DNA of 13,421 nucleotides. It comes from an uncultured Burkholderiaceae bacterium. Lineage in GTDB: Bacteria > Pseudomonadota > Gammaproteobacteria > Burkholderiales > Burkholderiaceae_C. The notes beneath the pieces are model-generated. The model made no database searches, was not told where the DNA came from, and was given only the letters and a program-made list of their open reading frames with translations. The DNA lies in the NCBI GenBank assembly GCA_938022295.1, contig CALIDR010000036.1, forward strand, positions 1 to 13,421, in the 5' to 3' direction. The position numbers and the translations under genes are program-made. This document shows, piece after piece, positions 6,647 to 13,421 of the stretch; position 1 is the first letter of the stretch; the number at the start of each line of letters is the position of its first letter.

Positions 6647-8058
6647 GTGCCGCGAGCGCGCCGGCGATGACGACGCTTCGCGAGGTGCACGCGATGCTGC
6701 CCGGCTCGACGCTGGTCGGCGACGGCGCGATCGCGATCGCGCGCGTGGGCAGCGACAGCCGCGCCGTGCAGCCGGGCGACCTCTTCGTCGCGCTGAAGGG
6801 CGAGCGCTTCGACGGCCACGACTTCTTCGCCGCGGCGCGCGCCGCCGGCGCGGTGGCGGTGCTGGCCGAGCGCGGCCTGGACGCGCGCACGATGCCCGGC
6901 GTGCAGGTGGCCGACACGCTGCGTGCGCTGCAGGACTTCGCCGCCGCGTGGCGGCGCCGCTTCGACCTGCCGCTGGTGGCCGTGACCGGCAGCAACGGCA
7001 AGACGACGGTGACGCAGATGATCGGCTCGATCCTGCGCGCCTGGCTCGGCGACGGCGCGTTCGCCACCGCCGGCAACCTGAACAACCACATCGGCGTGCC
7101 GCTGACGCTGCTGCGCCTGCGCCAGGACGCGGCGACGCGGCACCGCGCCGGCGTCGTCGAGCTCGGCATGAACCACCCGGGCGAGATCGCGCGGCTCGCG
7201 GCGCTGGTGCAGCCGCAGGTGGTGCTGGTCAACAACGCGCAGCGCGAGCACCAGGAGTTCATGGCCGACGTCGAGGCGGTGGCGCGCGAGAACGGCAGCG
7301 CGATCGCGGCGCTGCCGTCCGGCGGCACGGCGGTCTACCCGGCCGACGACGCCTTCGCGCCGCTGTGGCACGCGATCGCCGGCGCGCGCCCGCAGTGCAC
7401 GTTCGCGCTCGACGGCACCGCCGCCGACGTGACCGCCGAGGCGACGTGGACCGATGCAGGCGGCGCGCCGCGCTGGGCGCTGCTGCTGCACACGCCGGCG
7501 GGCACGGCGGCGGCCTCGCTGCGCATGGCCGGCCGCCACAACGTGCGCAACGCGCTCGCCGCCGCCGCGTGCGCGCTCGCGGTCGGCGCGCCGCTGGCGG
7601 CCGTGGCGCGCGGCCTCGAGGCCTTCGAGCCGGTGCGCGGGCGCTCCCAGCGGCAGGTGCTGCGCGTCGACGGCGCGCCGCTGGTGCTGATCGACGACAG
7701 CTACAACGCCAACCCCGACTCGGTGCGCGCGGCGATCGACCTGCTCGCGGCCGAGCCCGCGCCGCGCTGGCTGGTGCTCGGCGACATGGGCGAGGTGGGC
7801 GACCGCGGCCCGGCGTTCCACGCCGAGGTCGGCGCCTGGGCGCGCGAGCGCGGCATCGAGCACCTGTGGACGGCCGGCGCCGCGAGCGTGCACGCCGCGC
7901 AGGCGTTCGGGGCGGCGGCGCGCCACCACGCGAGCGTCGACGAGCTGCTCGCCGCGCTGCCGGCTCGGCCGGCGTGCCGCGCCGTGCTCTTCAAGGGCTC
8001 GCGCTTCATGCGCATGGAGCGCGTCGTGCAGGCGCTGCAGGCGCGGGCCGCGGAGTGA
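6643..8058 (+). CDS. murF: UDP-MurNAc-tripeptide--D-Ala-D-Ala ligase MurF
   Basis: A 471-residue cytoplasmic Mur ligase that adds the D-alanyl-D-alanine dipeptide and so completes UDP-MurNAc-pentapeptide. The N-terminal domain includes SDSRAVQPGDLFVALKGERFDGHDF, split in the family between substrate-binding strands. The P-loop TGSNGKTT covers residues 115-122. AGNLNNHIGVPLTLL, ELGMNHPGEI, GRHNVRNALAA, DDSYNANPDSV and LGDMGEVG are all classic MurF stretches in the right order, and length is normal. The ATG at 6643 overlaps the murE stop by four bases; a second ATG at 6667 would remove eight residues. It ends 3 nt before mraY. Confidence 0.97.
   Translation: MSAASAPAMTTLREVHAMLPGSTLVGDGAIAIARVGSDSRAVQPGDLFVALKGERFDGHDFFAAARAAGAVAVLAERGLDARTMPGVQVADTLRALQDFAAAWRRRFDLPLVAVTGSNGKTTVTQMIGSILRAWLGDGAFATAGNLNNHIGVPLTLLRLRQDAATRHRAGVVELGMNHPGEIARLAALVQPQVVLVNNAQREHQEFMADVEAVARENGSAIAALPSGGTAVYPADDAFAPLWHAIAGARPQCTFALDGTAADVTAEATWTDAGGAPRWALLLHTPAGTAAASLRMAGRHNVRNALAAAACALAVGAPLAAVARGLEAFEPVRGRSQRQVLRVDGAPLVLIDDSYNANPDSVRAAIDLLAAEPAPRWLVLGDMGEVGDRGPAFHAEVGAWARERGIEHLWTAGAASVHAAQAFGAAARHHASVDELLAALPARPACRAVLFKGSRFMRMERVVQALQARAAE
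8052..8055 (+). promoter_or_regulatory. Ribosome binding site deciding the mraY GTG start
   Basis: GGAG lies six bases before GTG 8062, inside the last codons of murF. It supports the GTG as the mraY start, which also gives the normal length and N-terminus for the family. Confidence 0.6.
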
Positions 8059-8061
8059 ACG

Positions 8062-9243
8062 GTGCTGTTCGCGCTGACGCAATGGCTGCTCGCGCTGTAC
8101 CCGGAGGAGCTGAGCTTCCTGCGCGTGTTCCAGTACCTGACGTTCCGCGCCGTGATGGCGGCGATGACGGCACTGCTGATCGGCATCGCGTTCGGGCCGT
8201 GGGTGATCCGCCGCCTCGCCGAGCTGAAGATCGGCCAGCCGATCCGCGACTACGGCGTGGCCGAGCACCTGGCCAAGAGCGGCACGCCGACGATGGGCGG
8301 CGTGCTGATCCTGATCGGCATCGGCGTGTCGACGCTGCTGTGGTTCGACTGGAGCAACCGCTTCGTCTGGATCGTGATGCTGGTGACGTTCGGGTTCGGC
8401 GCCATCGGCTGGGTCGACGACTGGCGCAAGGTCGTCGACAAGAACCCGGAAGGCATGCGCTCGCGCGAGAAGTACTTCTGGCAGTCGGTGATCGGGCTGG
8501 TGGCGGCGTTCTACCTCGCGTTCGCGGTCTCGGAGAGCTCGAACCAGCGCGTGTGGGAGCTGTTCGTGCGCTGGGTGCAGAGCGGCTTCGCGGCGCCGCT
8601 GCCGGCCACCACCGACCTGCTGGTGCCGTTCTTCAAGGCGGTGAGCTACCCCCTCGGCGTGTGGGGCTTCATCATCCTCACCTACCTCGTGATCGTCGGC
8701 GCGAGCAACGCGGTGAACCTCACCGACGGGCTGGACGGGCTGGCGATCATGCCGGTCGTGATGGTGGGCTCGGCGCTGGGCATCTTCGCCTACGTGCAGG
8801 GCAACGCCGTGTTCTCGCGCTACCTGCTGCTGCCGTACATCCCCGGCGCCGGCGAGCTGCTGATCTTCTGCGCCGCGATGGCCGGCGCCGGGCTCGCGTT
8901 CCTGTGGTTCAACGCCCACCCGGCGCAGGTCTTCATGGGCGACGTCGGCGCGCTCGCGCTCGGCGGGGCGCTGGGCGTGATCGCCGTCATCACGCGGCAG
9001 GAGATCGTGCTCGCGATCATGGGCGGCGTCTTCGTCGCCGAGGCGCTGTCGGTGATGGCGCAGGTGACGTGGTTCAAGTACACCAAGCGCCGCTACGGCG
9101 AGGGGCGGCGGATCCTGAAGATGGCGCCGCTGCACCACCACTTCGAGAAGAGCGGCTGGAAGGAGACGCAGGTCGTCGTGCGGTTCTGGATCGTCACGAT
9201 GCTGCTGTGCCTGATCGGCCTGGCGAGCCTGAAGCTGCGATGA
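8062..9243 (+). CDS. mraY: Phospho-MurNAc-pentapeptide transferase MraY
   Basis: A 393-residue polytopic inner-membrane enzyme that moves phospho-MurNAc-pentapeptide from UDP to undecaprenyl phosphate, making lipid I. About ten hydrophobic segments are visible. The key acidic residues are present: VDDWRKV with Asp119 and Asp120, NLTDGLDG (219-226), and FMGDVGALALG with Asp294. The histidine motif PLHHHFE is at 356-362. KSGTPTMGG, near residue 72, is another family hallmark. A hydrophilic to mildly hydrophobic stretch around residues 155-190 matches the longer form common in beta-proteobacteria (inference from memory of the family). The start is GTG 8062, backed by GGAG. The stop overlaps the murD ATG (ATGA). 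Confidence 0.97.
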   Translation: MLFALTQWLLALYPEELSFLRVFQYLTFRAVMAAMTALLIGIAFGPWVIRRLAELKIGQPIRDYGVAEHLAKSGTPTMGGVLILIGIGVSTLLWFDWSNRFVWIVMLVTFGFGAIGWVDDWRKVVDKNPEGMRSREKYFWQSVIGLVAAFYLAFAVSESSNQRVWELFVRWVQSGFAAPLPATTDLLVPFFKAVSYPLGVWGFIILTYLVIVGASNAVNLTDGLDGLAIMPVVMVGSALGIFAYVQGNAVFSRYLLLPYIPGAGELLIFCAAMAGAGLAFLWFNAHPAQVFMGDVGALALGGALGVIAVITRQEIVLAIMGGVFVAEALSVMAQVTWFKYTKRRYGEGRRILKMAPLHHHFEKSGWKETQVVVRFWIVTMLLCLIGLASLKLR

Positions 9244-10796
9244 ACCACCTGCGCGGACTCACGGTGCTCGTGCTCGGGCTCGGCCAGTCGGGGCTGGCGA
9301 TGTCGCGCTGGTGCGCGCGCCACGGCGCGGCGGTGCGGGTGTGGGACTCGCGCGAGGCGCCGCCGCAGCTCGCCGCGCTGCGCGCCGAGGTCCCCGCAGC
9401 CGCGTTCGCCGCCGGGGCCCTCGACGACCGCGCGCTCGACGGCGTGGCGCTCGTGCTGAAGAGCCCGGGGCTGGCGCCGCACGACGCGCGCATCGCCCCG
9501 CTGCTGGCCGCGGCGCGCGCCCGCGGCGTGGCGGTGCAGGGCGAGCTCGACCTCTTCGCGCGGGCGCTGGCGGACCTGCGCGCCGCGCGCGACTACGCGC
9601 CGCAGGTGCTCGCCGTGACCGGCACCAACGGCAAGACGACGGTGACCGCGCTGGCCGCGCTGCTGGCCGAGCGCGCCGGGCGCACGGTGGCCGCGGCCGG
9701 CAACATCGGGCCGACGATGCTCGACACGCTCGCGGCGGCGCTGCAGGCGGCCGACGGCGGCCAGCCGCTGCCCGCGGTGTGGGTGCTCGAGCTGTCGAGC
9801 TTCCAGCTGCACGACGCCGGCGCGTTCGAGCCGAGCGCGGCCGTCGTGCTCAACGTGACGCAGGACCACCTCGACTGGCACGGCGGCTTCGAGGCCTACG
9901 CGGCGGCCAAGGCACGCATCTACGGCCGGCAGGCGGTGATGGTCGTCAACCGCGACGACCCGGTCGTCGCCGCGATGGCGGCCGAGCCGCCCGCCGCTGC
10001 CGGCAAGACCAAGGGCAAGGCGCCGATGCGCGCCGTGGTGTCGTTCGGCCTCGACGCGCCGCGGCGGCCGGGCGACTTCGGGCTCGTCACCGAGCAGGGC
10101 ATGGCCTGGCTCGTGCGCGCCCAGCCCGCCGACGGCGCCGGTCGGCGCGGCCGGCGCGCCACCGCCGACGACGAGGAACTGCACCTGCAGCGCCTGATGC
10201 CGGCCGACGCGCTGCGCATCCGCGGCCGCCACAACGCGGCCAACGCGCTCGCCGCGCTGGCGCTGTGCACGGCGATCGGCTGCCCGCTCGCGCCGATGCT
10301 GCACGGCCTGCGCGAGTACCGCGGCGAGCCGCACCGCGTGCAGCACCTCGGCCGCGTCGGCGGCGTCGACGCGGTCGACGACAGCAAGGGCACCAACGTC
10401 GGCGCGACGGTGGCCGCGCTCGCAGGGCTGGGCGCCGACCAGGCGCCGGGCCGGCTCGCCGTGATCCTCGGCGGCGACGGCAAGGGACAGGACTTCGCAC
10501 CGCTGGCCGCCCCGCTCGTGCGCCACGCGCGCGCGGTGGCGCTGATCGGCCGCGACGCGGCGGCGATCGACGCCGCGGTCGGCGCGGCGCTGCGCGACGC
10601 CGGCATCGCCGTCGCGCGGCACGCCACGCTGGAGGCGGCCACCGCCTGGTGCTTCGCGCAGGCGAGGCCCGGCGACGCCGTGCTGCTGAGCCCCGCGTGC
10701 GCGAGCCTGGACATGTTCCGCGACTACGCGCACCGCGCCGAGGTGTTCGCCGACGCGGTGCGCGCGCTCGCCCACGAGCGCGGGGAGGTGCTATGA
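9240..10796 (+). CDS. murD: UDP-MurNAc-L-alanine--D-glutamate ligase MurD
   Basis: A 518-residue cytoplasmic Mur ligase that adds D-glutamate to UDP-MurNAc-L-alanine using ATP. The N-terminal Rossmann-like region has VLGLGQSGLAMSRW. The P-loop TGTNGKTT is at residues 127-134. ELSSFQL, NVTQDHLDWHG, AAKARIY, GRHNAANALAALALC and DDSKGTNVGAT follow in family order, and the C-terminus ends in LLSPACASLDMFRDYAHRAEVF. It is about 80 residues longer than E. coli MurD (438). Part of this is two low-complexity charged inserts, a Lys-rich one around residues 256-261 and RRGRRATADDEE at 302-313, which look like surface loops. It overlaps mraY and ftsW by ATGA junctions. Confidence 0.97.
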   Translation: MNHLRGLTVLVLGLGQSGLAMSRWCARHGAAVRVWDSREAPPQLAALRAEVPAAAFAAGALDDRALDGVALVLKSPGLAPHDARIAPLLAAARARGVAVQGELDLFARALADLRAARDYAPQVLAVTGTNGKTTVTALAALLAERAGRTVAAAGNIGPTMLDTLAAALQAADGGQPLPAVWVLELSSFQLHDAGAFEPSAAVVLNVTQDHLDWHGGFEAYAAAKARIYGRQAVMVVNRDDPVVAAMAAEPPAAAGKTKGKAPMRAVVSFGLDAPRRPGDFGLVTEQGMAWLVRAQPADGAGRRGRRATADDEELHLQRLMPADALRIRGRHNAANALAALALCTAIGCPLAPMLHGLREYRGEPHRVQHLGRVGGVDAVDDSKGTNVGATVAALAGLGADQAPGRLAVILGGDGKGQDFAPLAAPLVRHARAVALIGRDAAAIDAAVGAALRDAGIAVARHATLEAATAWCFAQARPGDAVLLSPACASLDMFRDYAHRAEVFADAVRALAHERGEVL

Positions 10797-12079
10797 GCGC
10801 GGCAGCCGCGCGTGGACCCGGGCGCTGGTGGGCGGCGTGGCGGCAGCGGCGCGCGCAGCGCAGCGGCGCCGCGGCGCTGCCGGTGCGCGACGGGCTGCGC
10901 TCGCGCGGCGGCCAGCCGGTACACGTGGCCGGGTTCGACCGCACGCTGGTGTGGGTCACCGCGGCGCTGCTGCTGCTCGGCCTGGTGATGGTCTATTCGG
11001 CGTCGATCGCGCTGCCTGACAACCCGCGCTTCGCGCGCTACAGCCCGACGCACTTCCTCGTGCGCCACGCGTTCGCGCTGGCGGTGGGCTTCGTCGCCGC
11101 GCTGGTCGTCGTGCAGCTGCCGATCGCGTTCTGGGAGAAGTGGGCCAGCGTGATCTTCGTCGGCGCGATCGCGCTGCTCGCCGCCGTGCTGCTGCCGTTC
11201 GTCGGCATCGCGGTCAACGGCGCGCGGCGCTGGATCCCGCTCGGGGTGATGAACTTCCAGCCGAGCGAGTTCGCCAAGCTCGCGATCGCGATGTACGCCG
11301 CCGGCTACATGGTGCGCAAGATGGACGCGAGCCGGGCCGAAGGCGGCGAGGCCGAGCGCTTCTTCCGCGCCGTGGCGCCGATGGTGGTCGCGCTCGCCGT
11401 CGTCGGCCTGCTGCTGCTCGCCGAGCCCGACATGGGCGCGTTCCTCGTCATCGCGACGATCGCGATGGGCATCCTGTTCCTCGGCGGCGTCAACGGGCGC
11501 ATGTTCGCGCTCAGCGTGGCGGCGCTGCTCGGCTCGTTCGTCGCGATGATCGTCGCCAGCCCCTGGCGCGCCGAGCGCATCTTCGCCTACCTCGACCCTT
11601 GGAACCCGGCCTACGTGCAGAGCAAGGCCTACCAGCTGACGCACTCGCTGATCGCGTTCGGCCGCGGCGAGATCTTCGGCCAGGGGCTCGGCGGCAGCGT
11701 CGAGAAGCTGCACTACCTGCCCGAGGCGCACACCGACTTCCTGCTCGCGGTGATCGGCGAGGAGCTCGGCTTCGTCGGCGTGTGCGCCGTGATCGTCGCC
11801 TTCTTCTGGCTGACGCGGCGCATCTTCCTGATCGGCCGCCAGGCGATCGCGCTCGACCGCGTGTTCGCCGGCCTGATGGCGCAGGGCATCGGGCTGTGGA
11901 TCGGCGTGCAGGTCTTCATCAACGCCGGCGTCAACCTCGGCCTGCTGCCGACCAAGGGGCTGACGCTGCCGCTGATGAGCTACGGCGGCTCGGCGATCCT
12001 GATGAACCTCGTCGCGCTCGCGATCGTGGTGCGCGTGGACATCGAGAACCGGACGCTCATGCGCGGAGGGCGCGCGTGA
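10793..12079 (+). CDS. ftsW: Septal peptidoglycan glycosyltransferase FtsW
   Basis: A 428-residue SEDS-family inner-membrane protein that polymerises lipid II into glycan strands at the septum, acting with FtsI. About ten membrane segments follow a basic cytoplasmic N-terminus of some 50 residues. VYSASIAL, NGARRWIPLG, FQPSEFAKLA, AEPDMGAFLVI, GQGLGGSVEKLHYLPEAHTD and the final PLMSYGGSAILMNL are all SEDS signatures. Asp315, in the EAHTDF motif, corresponds to the catalytic aspartate of E. coli FtsW (Asp297). The order murD-ftsW-murG also favours FtsW over RodA. GGAGG (10784-10788) lies 4 nt before the ATG, which overlaps the murD stop. Confidence 0.97.
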   Translation: MSAAAARGPGRWWAAWRQRRAQRSGAAALPVRDGLRSRGGQPVHVAGFDRTLVWVTAALLLLGLVMVYSASIALPDNPRFARYSPTHFLVRHAFALAVGFVAALVVVQLPIAFWEKWASVIFVGAIALLAAVLLPFVGIAVNGARRWIPLGVMNFQPSEFAKLAIAMYAAGYMVRKMDASRAEGGEAERFFRAVAPMVVALAVVGLLLLAEPDMGAFLVIATIAMGILFLGGVNGRMFALSVAALLGSFVAMIVASPWRAERIFAYLDPWNPAYVQSKAYQLTHSLIAFGRGEIFGQGLGGSVEKLHYLPEAHTDFLLAVIGEELGFVGVCAVIVAFFWLTRRIFLIGRQAIALDRVFAGLMAQGIGLWIGVQVFINAGVNLGLLPTKGLTLPLMSYGGSAILMNLVALAIVVRVDIENRTLMRGGRA

Positions 12080-13161
12080 TGCCGCACCTCGTCGTGATGG
12101 CGGCCGGCACCGGCGGGCACGTGATGCCGGGCCTCGCGGTGGCGCGCGAGATGCGGCGCCGCGGCTGGAGCGTGAGCTGGCTCGGCACGGCGCACGGCAT
12201 CGAGAACCGCCTCGTGCCGCGCGAGGCCGGCGCCGCGATACCGCTGGACACGATCGGCTTCTCGGGCCTGCGCGGCAAGGGCTTCGTGCACACGCTGACC
12301 GGCGGCATGCGGCTGCTGAAGGCGTTCGCCGACTGCCTGGCGATCCTGCGCCGGCGCGGCGCCGACGCCGTGCTCGGCATGGGCGGCTACGTGTGCTTCC
12401 CCGGCGGCCTGATGGCCTCCCTGCTCGGCAAGCCGCTCGTGCTCGTCAACGCCGACGCCGCGCTGCTGCTGAGCACGCGCGCGCTGCTGCCGGTGGCCGA
12501 CCGCGTCGCCTTCGGCTTCGACGGTGCCGCCGCGGCGACGACCAAACGTGCCGTCGTCACCGGCAACCCGGTGCGTGCCGAGATCGAGGCGCTGCCGCCG
12601 CCGGCGCAGCGCTTCGCCGGCCGCGAAGGGCCGCTGCGCCTGCTCGTCGTCGGCGGCAGCCTCGGCGCGCAGGTCCTCAACCGCACGGTGCCGGCGGCAC
12701 TCGCCCGCTTCGACGCCGCGTCGCGCCCGCTGGTGACGCACCAGACCGGCGCCGCCGAGCACGGCGAGGTCGTCGCCGCGTACGCGCAGGCCGGCATCGA
12801 AGCCGAGGTGCTGCCATTCGTCGACGACATGCACCGGCGGCTCGCCGAGTGCGACGTCGTGCTCTGCCGCGCCGGGGCGATGACGGTGAGCGAACTGTGC
12901 GCCTCCGGCGTCGCCTCGGTGCTGGTGCCGTTCGTCGCCAGCACCACGGCGCACCAGCGCGACAACGCGCTGTACATGGCGCAGCACGGCGCCGCGATCC
13001 ACCTGCCGCAGCCCGAGCTGACGCCGCAGCGGCTCGCCGACGTGCTGCGCAGCCTCGATCGGGGCGCGCTGCTGGCGATGGCCGAGAAGGCGCACGCCCT
13101 CGCCCGCCCGCGCGCGGCCGCACGCGTGGCCGACGAGATCGAGCGGCTCGTGAGGGGATGA
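12079..13161 (+). CDS. murG: Lipid II synthase MurG (UDP-GlcNAc transferase)
   Basis: A 360-residue GT-B glycosyltransferase on the inner face of the membrane that adds GlcNAc to lipid I, giving lipid II. The glycine-rich loops are all present: AAGTGGHVMPGLAVA near the N-terminus (GTGGH at residues 10-14), GMGGYVCFPGG, and VVGGSLGAQVLN at the start of the C-terminal domain. The donor-binding stretch CRAGAMTVSEL and HQRDNA follow. ATG 12079 shares one base with the ftsW stop. GTG 12076 is an in-frame alternative, and GGAGG (12065-12069) could serve either. The final codon and stop (GGA TGA) are the first heptad of the repeat that follows. Unlike every upstream junction, the next core gene, murC, is 119 bp away. 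Confidence 0.97.
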   Translation: MPHLVVMAAGTGGHVMPGLAVAREMRRRGWSVSWLGTAHGIENRLVPREAGAAIPLDTIGFSGLRGKGFVHTLTGGMRLLKAFADCLAILRRRGADAVLGMGGYVCFPGGLMASLLGKPLVLVNADAALLLSTRALLPVADRVAFGFDGAAAATTKRAVVTGNPVRAEIEALPPPAQRFAGREGPLRLLVVGGSLGAQVLNRTVPAALARFDAASRPLVTHQTGAAEHGEVVAAYAQAGIEAEVLPFVDDMHRRLAECDVVLCRAGAMTVSELCASGVASVLVPFVASTTAHQRDNALYMAQHGAAIHLPQPELTPQRLADVLRSLDRGALLAMAEKAHALARPRAAARVADEIERLVRG

Positions 13162-13254
13162 CGGATGACGGACGACGCCCGCTGCGCTCGCACGACGCAT
13201 GAGTGCAACCGCGTCGGCGTGGCGCGCCCGTCCGTCATCCCTCATCCGTCACCC
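13156..13254. repeat. Long inverted repeat built of GGATGAC-type heptads
   Basis: The left arm (13156-13174) reads GGATGACGGATGACGGACG and the right arm (13229-13247) CGTCCGTCATCCCTCATCC. They are complementary at 18 of 19 positions, with a C-C mismatch at 13162/13241. Each arm is a run of tandem heptads: GGATGAC, GGATGAC, GGACGAC on the left. Reading the right side on the minus strand from 13254 gives GGGTGAC, GGATGAG, GGATGAC. The 54-nt interior has a smaller stem, CGACGC (13193-13198) with GCGTCG (13211-13216). There is no U-run, so it is not a standard terminator. It may shape mRNA stability or be a dispersed intergenic repeat; its function is unknown. Confidence 0.8.
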
Positions 13255-13284
13255 GTGATGCAAAGCCGGAGGCTTTGCCCATGA
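13165..13284 (+). CDS. Possible 39-residue small ORF coupling murG to murC
   Basis: An open frame of 39 codons begins with ATG 13165, three bases after the murG stop. GAGGGG (13152-13157) lies seven bases before it, a reasonable Shine-Dalgarno. It ends at TGA 13282-13284, which overlaps the murC ATG as ATGA, the same junction used at five other places in this operon. The peptide begins MTDDARCARTTHEC and ends MQSRRLCP, has three cysteines and several arginines and prolines, and shows no known domain or signal peptide. It may be a leader whose translation opens the murC ribosome-binding hairpin, or a chance frame across a repeat. The geometry is suggestive but there is no evidence of protein-level conservation. 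Confidence 0.3.
   Translation: MTDDARCARTTHECNRVGVARPSVIPHPSPVMQSRRLCP
13260..13278 (+). promoter_or_regulatory. Hairpin presenting the murC Shine-Dalgarno
   Basis: GCAAAGCC (13260-13267) pairs perfectly with GGCTTTGC (13271-13278) across the three-base loop GGA, and the stem ends two bases before the murC ATG. The Shine-Dalgarno GGAGG (13268-13272) consists of the whole loop plus the first two bases of the 3' arm, 8 nt from the start. When folded, the site is constrained. A ribosome arriving from upstream would melt it. This could be translational control or simple coupling. Confidence 0.65.
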
Positions 13285-13421
13285 AACACGCCGTCAAGCA
13301 CATCCACTTCGTCGGCGTCGGCGGTGCCGGCATGAGCGGGATCGCCGAGATCCTGCACAACCTCGGCTACACGGTGTCGGGCTCGGACCAGAGCGACAGC
13401 GCGACGACGCGGCGGCTGGCC
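13281..13421 (+). CDS. murC: UDP-MurNAc--L-alanine ligase MurC (5' part)
   Basis: The first 47 codons of murC are open to the right edge of the window, so the gene is partial only because the window ends. MurC is the cytoplasmic ligase that starts the stem peptide by adding L-alanine to UDP-MurNAc. The visible part is the N-terminal nucleotide-sugar-binding region, with the family signature HIHFVGVGGAGMSGIAEIL (residues 7-25) followed by GYTVSGSDQSDS. ATG 13281 has GGAGG at 13268-13272 and no competing start nearby. It is preceded by 119 bp of structured sequence instead of overlapping murG. Confidence 0.95.
   Translation, partial: MKHAVKHIHFVGVGGAGMSGIAEILHNLGYTVSGSDQSDSATTRRLA

Noticed and set aside
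6211..9141. Very long open frames on the minus strand and in other + frames throughout the window, up to several hundred codons.
   Set aside because: They lie opposite or across conserved dcw genes and encode Arg/Ala/His-rich low-complexity sequence with no recognisable motif. This is the expected by-product of extreme GC content.
13229..13254. The murG-murC inverted repeat as a rho-independent terminator separating two operons.
   Set aside because: Nothing like a U-run follows the 3' arm; the next bases are GTGATGCAAAGCC. Termination by another mechanism is not excluded.
1..13421. A hidden novel multi-gene system, CRISPR array, insertion sequence, tRNA or rRNA in the window.
   Set aside because: Nearly all sequence is accounted for by known dcw genes and one MFS transporter. 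No direct-repeat spacer array, transposase or RNA-gene signature was seen.

Overview
The window is the first two-thirds of a division and cell wall (dcw) cluster from a very GC-rich proteobacterium, all on the + strand. Gene order, the mDAP-type MurE, the beta-proteobacterial look of MraZ, MraY and FtsW, and strong G/C preference at third codon positions all suggest Betaproteobacteria, most likely Burkholderiales (Rubrivivax/Leptothrix-like). That placement is inferred from family resemblance; no database search was run.

Layout. Positions 118-1458 hold a Bcr/CflA-type drug efflux transporter that does not belong to the cluster. A relatively AT-rich gap of about 218 bp (1459-1676) follows. It carries a recognisable mra promoter (TTGACC, 17 bp, TAAAGT, with an A/T tract upstream). 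Immediately downstream are three TGGGN repeats at exact 10-bp spacing (1658-1682), the known MraZ operator pattern. The genes then run mraZ, rsmH (mraW), ftsL, ftsI, murE, murF, mraY, murD, ftsW, murG and the first 47 codons of murC, which is cut by the window edge. From mraZ to murG every junction is an overlap of 1-4 bases or a gap of at most 7 bases, so the genes look like one translationally coupled operon.

How they work together. MurC, MurD, MurE and MurF build UDP-MurNAc-pentapeptide in the cytoplasm. MraY and MurG turn it into lipid I and lipid II at the inner membrane. FtsW and FtsI polymerise and cross-link it at the septum, and FtsL links them to the divisome. RsmH modifies 16S rRNA and MraZ is the cluster's own regulator.

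The only break in the tight packing is murG-murC (119 bp). It holds a long inverted repeat made of GGATGAC-like heptads whose left arm supplies the murG stop codon. It also holds an 8-bp hairpin that exposes the murC Shine-Dalgarno sequence in its loop, and a possible 39-codon small ORF that starts 3 nt after murG and ends in an ATGA overlap with murC. I see no mobile element, CRISPR array, RNA gene or unknown multi-gene system. The protein content is a conventional dcw cluster, and the points worth following up are regulatory.
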